Source: Ascaris suum (taxonomy: Eukaryota > Nematoda > Chromadorea > Rhabditida > Ascarididae). Taken from it: DNA of 64,000 bases. The stretch covers positions 2,062,501 to 2,126,500 of the forward strand of contig CM024191.1 in the NCBI GenBank assembly GCA_013433145.1. Reading direction: 5' to 3'. Of the stretch, positions 57,980 through 64,000 are shown in pieces. Under the pieces are notes generated by a model. That model saw nothing but the letters and a program-made list of their open reading frames with translations, was not told the origin of the DNA and did no database searches. Numbering within the stretch: position 1 is the first letter of the stretch; every line of letters starts with the position of its first letter. A program made the position numbers and the translations under genes.

Positions 57980-60900
57980 AGAGGCACATAAATATACACT
58001 TTTTGGGTAATTGCCAACTTAAAATTCCTAAACAACAACTGTAATGAGATATCAACAGTTGTTCGAGGCAGTAACAAAAAACAGCCAGGAAAAAAGCACC
58101 TGTTATTTAAGTTCTCCTCTCAATGGTGGGAATGCTAGTTTAAAAGAAAAAAACTCGTGAGCACTGGGTAGTTTTTTAAAGGGCACGAAAACCTGAGGCC
58201 TGGTATGAGATCTATTAATAATCCTATAAGTGCTGAGGCGATTATCAGGATTGGTTACGTATGTTTACTTGCATTTCACTAATTGCCTGACGCAATGAAC
58301 GATTGCTTGAGTGATGCAAACATTGTCTAGCAATTATTCAAATATTTTCATTAATGTAAATTCTTTTGAAATATCTTTAACGCAGTTTATACGCAATTTT
58401 ATATCTATTATTTATTGAGAAATTAATTGAAAACGATGATTGCCTATTCATAGCTAAATTGTCGAAAAGTGCGGAAATATTTTTGCTCTCTTTTTGTGTA
58501 TTCGATTGAGTGAAAGTAGAAATGAAGAGTAGTTGAAAGATATAGCGAGCAGTTGCTGTTTAGCTTCAACAAAAGCAAGCCGCTAGTTCGGGTGCCGTGA
58601 ATCAACGCCCGCACTCTTCTTGTTATGTTGTTGTTATTCGATTTTAAGTTGAAGAGGTTAATGCTGCTATTTCTTTTTTTTTTTTAAACTTGTACTGATG
58701 GTGTTTTCACAAATGAATATCTTGTTTGTTGATTTCATCCCATCTTTCGATAATTTCATAACATTTTGAGGTGATAAATATCTTTGTGTATATAGGAATA
58801 CACTCGAATTTTTTTAAAGTCAAGAGTATAAAATGCATTTAACTAAATGCTTTTAATTTTGATGTGCATGACATTTTGTAGGATTACCAGCTAAGCGGTT
58901 GACCATACTTAAACAGAATCTGCTCGACTTGTTCACTTCCCACACTCTTCCGCTTTAGCAAATAGTGCAATAGCATCTTACGTCTTGCAGCGTAATAATC
59001 GGCAAATTGAACGAATGATGCTCGCCGGTACCTCTATTTGGATAAATCCTGACACTTGTTAGAAACAGAAAAAGCAATGAAGATAGCTGCAGATATAGCG
59101 CTGACAAATGACTAGTTCCATTCAAGATTTTTATAGACCATAAACCGGCACTCTTATTGTTGGACAAAACGGTCATATGTTATTTTCCGCTGCAGCGATG
59201 CTTGCAGCTGCCAAAGATTCCAAAGCTTTGATGTGTACTATGCACTAGCGAGCATAATTTACATTGCTTTGCAGAGCACCTCAAAAAGTTTAACAAAAAG
59301 CGTCCGAAACAAACTCTGAGAAGATGTCTCAAAAGCGATGTTGCCTGATTCCGTTAACGAAACCATCTTCTGACTAAACTCCCATGAACAACCTTCATGG
59401 ACTAGTCATGATATTTCCTGTGAGAATTTTATTTAAGCAATCTTGTTGCAACAAAGCGTCGGTGGTGTTAAATTTTGCGACAGCTTTCTGAAAATTGGTT
59501 ACTGTGTAGAGTGTTGAGAGCAAGTTCTTCATCCTAATTTGACGTCTTGAAGCCAAGTTTTGTGACCAATTTCCTTATGGGATTTTGAAGTGTTGGAAAC
59601 ACTCCTAAAGAGAGCTTCATTTGGTGTAAAAATATTTACTAGGATGGCTTCTACCTCCGCCTCGATCCTGCCGTGGTCACACCCTGCGAGTTCTTCGCTA
59701 CCGTTGGACCCCTTCAGGTTGTTGACGACCTCAAGTAGGTCATTTCGTCTCTGCGAAACCACTGGAATCTGGCACCAGTGCATGAGCATATAACCCCTTT
59801 TATAACGTCTTCGATCCTGCCTCAGGTTAATCCTGCTAGGCGGCCTTTACTCTGTCCGTGAGCATTTGACCTCCTTTGATTTACCTTGTTGGGTAACTCA
59901 CCTATTTTTATTTGGAATCTACTGTCTGTCTTAAATAGGCGGCATCTGAAGCTTTCACTTTTAGCATTCAGAGCGCTCAATGCAAAGAGAGTTAATAGGT
60001 TAGTTTATATAGGAAAAATCTTTTAATTTTCTAAAGCGTAGTTATCCGTAATAGTTGTCGCGTTGATTATGCGAATTAGGCGAACATCTTTGTGCGAATA
60101 TTTGTTCATGCCTACGGTTCCGGTGCTGGTAATTCTATTACGCTCATTACATTATCATATAAAAAACGGGAAGTGCTGAGCATTACTCCTAGTTACTCAT
60201 TCATATTTATTGTTACTTGTGGGATACTCATAAAGCGATGTAGCGATCAACAATGAGATTTGGAAAAAATGGAATATAATCTTGATTTTTGTTGCTCTTA
60301 GTCGTAAGCGACGACTGAAAACAACAGCACAAAGGGCCTATCGTTCTAATCAAATGCGATGATTTATACGCGTTTGTTATGACTTCCGAATAACATGTTT
60401 TCAAACACCTTTCAGTCGTTTGTTCACAACTTCCAGAGAAGCTCAACACATTGCGCCTAAACTCTGTTCTCACTTCGCTTGTTTTTTTTTTTTTTTTTTT
60501 TTTTTTTTGCTATTGCGTTTGATTTTATGGCAACAGTTTTATGTACATGCTTTGTGTGCGTTGAACTTTGTTTAGCAAGTGCAATAACACTGAACAAAAG
60601 TTACAGTTTCATTCACTACATATATCGCATTAAAGCTTAGATCTCGTTGGGAATGAATAACGATGTTATAATCGCACAAGTGGTGACTCACTCTTTTTTA
60701 ATATAAACATAAGAACACGTCCCCACCAAAATCTGTGGCTGAATGAGCTGTTGGTGGTAGTCGAATCAAGGGTCTCTCAATTTATTTCCTCGGGTAACTG
60801 CCTTTGTTTTGAGGGCATCGTAGGGAAGTTTCTTATATGGCAAGGTTCCTAACGACGGATTGTCAGATGGAAATTTAAAGGTGAAATTTAATGCCTAAGT

Positions 60901-61260
60901 GGTGTGGCACGCTTGGAAAATTTATTTTTTCAATGTTCTGATATCCAAAGAAACATTGCGCGAATCATCCTCAACAAAGATGGATTGAATGCTTTCTGAT
61001 AACTAGACATTTTGGTATCAAAAAAAAAAAAATTGTGATGAACCCACAAGATACTAGAAAATGAGTAACATAAAGGTATAGCAGGTGTAGATGAAATGAA
61101 GTTTAATGGCGAATAATCTAAGACGTAAAGGAGGAGGAGAGCTAATAGGTAATTTTAGTCGTTTTGAAATTTACCATCTACTACAAGCGCCCAATTTCGG
61201 GTCGTGAAAACAGAAAACAATGTGCATTGCAACATCAGTCTCAGCAAGCGTCGATAACAC
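57980..61260. other. Non-coding stretch
   Basis: The only coding-like frame is on the minus strand at 59529-59789, which reads NDLLEVVNNLKGSNGSEELAG and EAEVEAILVNIFTPNEALF; it has no recognised domain and no partner exon. A run of 27 T lies at 60482-60508. Confidence 0.45.
60482..60508 (+). repeat. Poly-T tract (27 T)
   Basis: An uninterrupted run of 27 T, the longest homopolymer seen in the window. It could be the reversed A tail of an old retroposed copy, but no target-site duplication was identified. Confidence 0.9.
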
Positions 61261-61893
61261 TAAAAAAAGGTGAAGTGTAATAGTTCAACCGAATCTTCGG
61301 CTAGAAATATGCGTAGTGCATTCCACAGACATGGACGCATATACCTAGTTTCCAGCGGAATGGTTTGTTTTGGCTATTTGGCTATAATTTCTCTAGATCG
61401 CCAGGATCGTGATCGTCAAAAATCATGCTTCCGCAGTTTCTCTTATTCGCACGCAGCGCTAACAGTCGATAACGCCCACCCACGCCGCCCGTACCCTTTG
61501 CCAACAGATCGGGATGTATCGGCGACTTTTCTTTTTGCCATCCGTGTACGTATTAGAATCACTTTCAGTAGGGAAGTGTCAAAAAAAAACTTGAATGACT
61601 AGACGAGATGAGATAGGCATATCTGGGCCTCTCAGCAAGGAGCAAATCGATGAATGCGAAACATAGTCGTTCCGAGAAGGTAACATTCTATCTGGCTAAA
61701 ACGTGATATCGAAGTGACGATACTTCCAGATTCTCTCCGGGACTTGTTGTAATACTTTCATCATCCGAAAATAACCATGCAAATACAGAGAGAACATTCG
61801 GAGCTCTCCAATTCTTCGGTTGCTTCAGTATTTCGCTAGAAAAATACCTCAGAAAGAGATCGGACTGTTTGCATTTGCTTGGAAGGGAGACGA

Positions 61894-61907
61894 GGGGGGG
61901 GGGGGGG
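61894..61907 (+). repeat. Poly-G tract (14 G)
   Basis: An uninterrupted run of 14 G followed by AGGG. It lies within a 98-codon minus-strand frame (61688-61984), where it reads as a proline run. I do not treat that frame as a gene. Confidence 0.85.
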
Positions 61908-62682
61908 AGGGTGGGATGTGCATCCACCATCTCACCCGACGTGTATCGCAGCTTCTTCTGAAGGTAATTATCATCGTATCCCACTAAGCAGCTAACACAG
62001 TCACTTTCACCGCATTTTTAAGATGCTTTTTGATAATGGGGCATTTTCCTCTTTTATTTTCTCGTAAATGAGCTGCTAATATGAAGAAAAACTTACTGGA
62101 AGCTTCGCGCTTTCGAGTGATTTTTTCCAAAGTCACTTCTCATCTCCAGTGTTTGCACATACTAGCAAGATTGCTTCGCATTTTTCTGATTCTTTAAGCA
62201 AATATTTCAGTTTTTTTATCCTGTGGTTGTTTTGCGCCTAACTGTGCAGCATTTCTTAGAAATCGCAAATTTACATCCAATATCCTCAGTTACGGAAGTT
62301 AAAGAAGAATACTAATGGATACTGAGAAGTGACTCATCCTTTCTATATCTCTATTTATTCTTTTCCGCTGCTAATCCCTCTCGACTCCAGTTGTATCTGC
62401 ACACAAAAAGACGTCAAAGAGTAATCCCCGTTCTCAATATTCGAACAAACAGCACTCACCGCTCGTTATTCTTGAGATCGTCTCCTCCTCTTAAGAACCT
62501 AAAAATTATTCTTGATAACCGAGCTTCAAAAGCGACGTCGAATGTAGCAGTGCAAAATTGCTCTATGTTAAGTGCATAATTTGGAATGAATATTCTTTGA
62601 GGGGACAACGAGCTGAAAATATTGCACGTCCTCCTATTGATGTAGGGGTGGGAATCATCTAAGAACAATTGGTTTTTTTTTT

Positions 62683-62703
62683 GGGGGGGGGGGGAAGGGG
62701 GGG
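62683..62703 (+). repeat. Poly-G tracts (12 G and 7 G)
   Basis: A T10 run is followed by G12, AA and G7. This is the third long G tract of the window. Confidence 0.85.
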
Positions 62704-63269
62704 AACAGCACAGTATCGATTGAAGCACCTTATCCATAACGGGCTATTCACCACAAAGTGGTTCTACTCTCTAATCACCAGTGTAAACTTCGGTTTATCG
62801 AAATTTATCCGAAATTAAGTTTTCGTTGTCCTTTCTAGGACTGATATCGACGTAGGTGAAAATTATTCTTAGAAGTCTCAAGCTTATGAAACCCGCAAAA
62901 TTGCTTCGAAAAAGCTTTTCTGTTTTTCGAAAAAGCTTATAAAACCGGTAAAAAGTTTTTCTACTCAACACCATCTATTTCTTGGCTTTCATTTGAGAAA
63001 TCTGAGAGTTAAAAGTAACATATATTAATATTTTGGCTTAAGCAAGTTTTCTCATCACCATTGAGAATATTTCTCTCGCTATGGACAGCGGAATTTTGCA
63101 CAAGTTATATATCACTATGTTCCGCTTTTCGTCGTTAATCTTAATTATACATAATAAATTGCTTAGCAAACCGTTTTAATCCATGTCGTTGAGCTAGGAA
63201 ATTTGATTATAATATCTTCTTATGCATCCCCACAAATTGCTTTCTAAATTCATTGTTAGGACATACGCA

Positions 63270-63515
63270 CTAATAAGCAACAATAACGTTGATCATTGAC
63301 GTAAATTCTCCGTTATAAGATATGCGAAACGGCTTGTCGCCAGATTTTATCTTCCAGGTGAGCTCATCGCCTATCCATGAATACATTCCTCCGTTTTTGG
63401 AAATTTTTTCCCACATGTTTATACTTAGCATGAACTGCATTGATTTTAGCTTTGTATATCGCATCCATTCTATGTCTTGCTCCTTTCGATGAGTACAGAC
63501 TAGTATATAATTCAA
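63270..63515 (-). CDS. Unrecognised minus-strand frame, coding-like
   Basis: The minus strand is open for 81 codons to a TAG, with protein-like composition including several Trp and Gly. It reads MWEKISKNGGMYSWIGDELT, then WKIKSGDKPFRISYNGEFTS and ends NVIVAY. The front lacks a convincing ATG, so it would be a terminal exon of a minus-strand gene or a fragment. The pattern GGMYSWIGDELTW loosely recalls C-type-lectin-like or other extracellular folds, but no Cys pair supports that. Unknown. Confidence 0.3.
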   Translation of the reverse strand: MNYILVCTHRKEQDIEWMRYTKLKSMQFMLSINMWEKISKNGGMYSWIGDELTWKIKSGDKPFRISYNGEFTSMINVIVAY

Positions 63516-63699
63516 GATATGATGAAATTTATATTTATTTATATTCTATTACAAATTCAAGGTGTTATTCAGCTAGATTTTTATCCTTACTCCAATCGTT
63601 TGTGTTTATTTTCCACCCTCACGTTTTTTCAAGTATTGGAATAAATAAAAATTTTCCCAATAGATTAGCTTTCAAGAATACATTTTTTCGGTAAAGGAA

Positions 63700-64000
63700 G
63701 AAATGAAAAAATATTTTCAAATTGTATTACCAAGATAGTTTTATGATTTGTATTAAAGAGTGATGCTATTGAGTATCAATCGATACAATCAAGTGATCAG
63801 CAATAAAGATAAAATCGATGATATGGAGAATGTACTGGGAGGTTAAATGCGCTTACAACGTTAATAGTTACGCACGACGTGCAGCTGCTCAACAATAAGA
63901 ACACCAAGGGTCAACGAACGGCGCAGGAGAAATGATAAACAACGTAACTAACTAATCCTGCAAATAACAGCAATAAATTTATTTGTGGTCACTTCCTAGG
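63700..64000. other. Right edge, nothing recognised
   Basis: AT-rich sequence without motif or exon. An AATAAA occurs near 63971 but has no gene to serve in view. Confidence 0.5.

Noticed and set aside
61688..61984. 98-codon minus-strand frame with a proline run
   Set aside because: The prolines come from the G14 tract and nothing else in it is recognisable.
1..64000. tRNA, rRNA, CRISPR or prokaryotic operon features
   Set aside because: A by-eye reading of both strands found no tRNA A/B-box pair, no rRNA segment, no regular repeat-spacer array and no operon-like gene packing; a covariance-model search was not possible.

Overview
The window reads as a gene-poor stretch of nematode chromosome, most likely from a clade V parasite such as a hookworm or related strongylid; that placement is inference. 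The reasons are strong AT richness, introns bounded by GT and worm-type T-rich CAG acceptors, long homopolymer tracts, decayed LINE and BEL/Pao retrotransposons, and one multi-exon gene of the nematode family typified by C. elegans MIG-18. There is no sign of bacterial organisation, and most of the open frames are short chance frames in AT-rich DNA.

Layout. At 230-3440 lie broken minus-strand non-LTR retrotransposon pieces: an ORF1-like fragment, an endonuclease with GDFN, a reverse transcriptase with NYRPVSL, and a fragment of a second copy. At 5.6-6.35 kb there is a weak F-box-like exon on the plus strand and a small two-exon minus-strand gene model of 88 residues. From 6.4 to 32 kb almost everything is non-coding. 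It holds a BEL/Pao relic near 14.5-15.0 kb, a hydrophobic possible seven-transmembrane receptor exon at 16.9 kb, microsatellites, a few unrecognised coding-looking frames (10.6 kb; 29.8-30.1 kb, minus) and a promoter-like patch at 27.8 kb.

The main gene occupies 32.9-54.1 kb on the plus strand. A TATA motif at 32606 is followed by a signal-peptide exon at 32904 and then five further exons at 40147, 43107 or 43136, 51823, 53312 and 54000, with a possible short last exon at 54159. Joined, they give a secreted cysteine-rich protein of about 337 residues made of some six tandem repeats of the MIG-18-like fibronectin-type-I kind. All junctions but one join in phase with good splice sites; the exception is intron 2. 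Introns reach 7.1 and 8.6 kb and carry a 745-bp array made only of A and T, and a 37-bp direct duplication with an 18-mer triplet.

From 54.2 to 64 kb there are a minisatellite (57.2 kb), a well-bounded orphan exon (57.8 kb, plus), homopolymer tracts and an unrecognised minus-strand frame at 63.3-63.5 kb. Apart from the exons of the MIG-18-like gene nothing forms an evident pathway. By analogy with MIG-18, which works with the ADAMTS protease MIG-17 in gonadal cell migration, this gene probably makes an extracellular-matrix factor.
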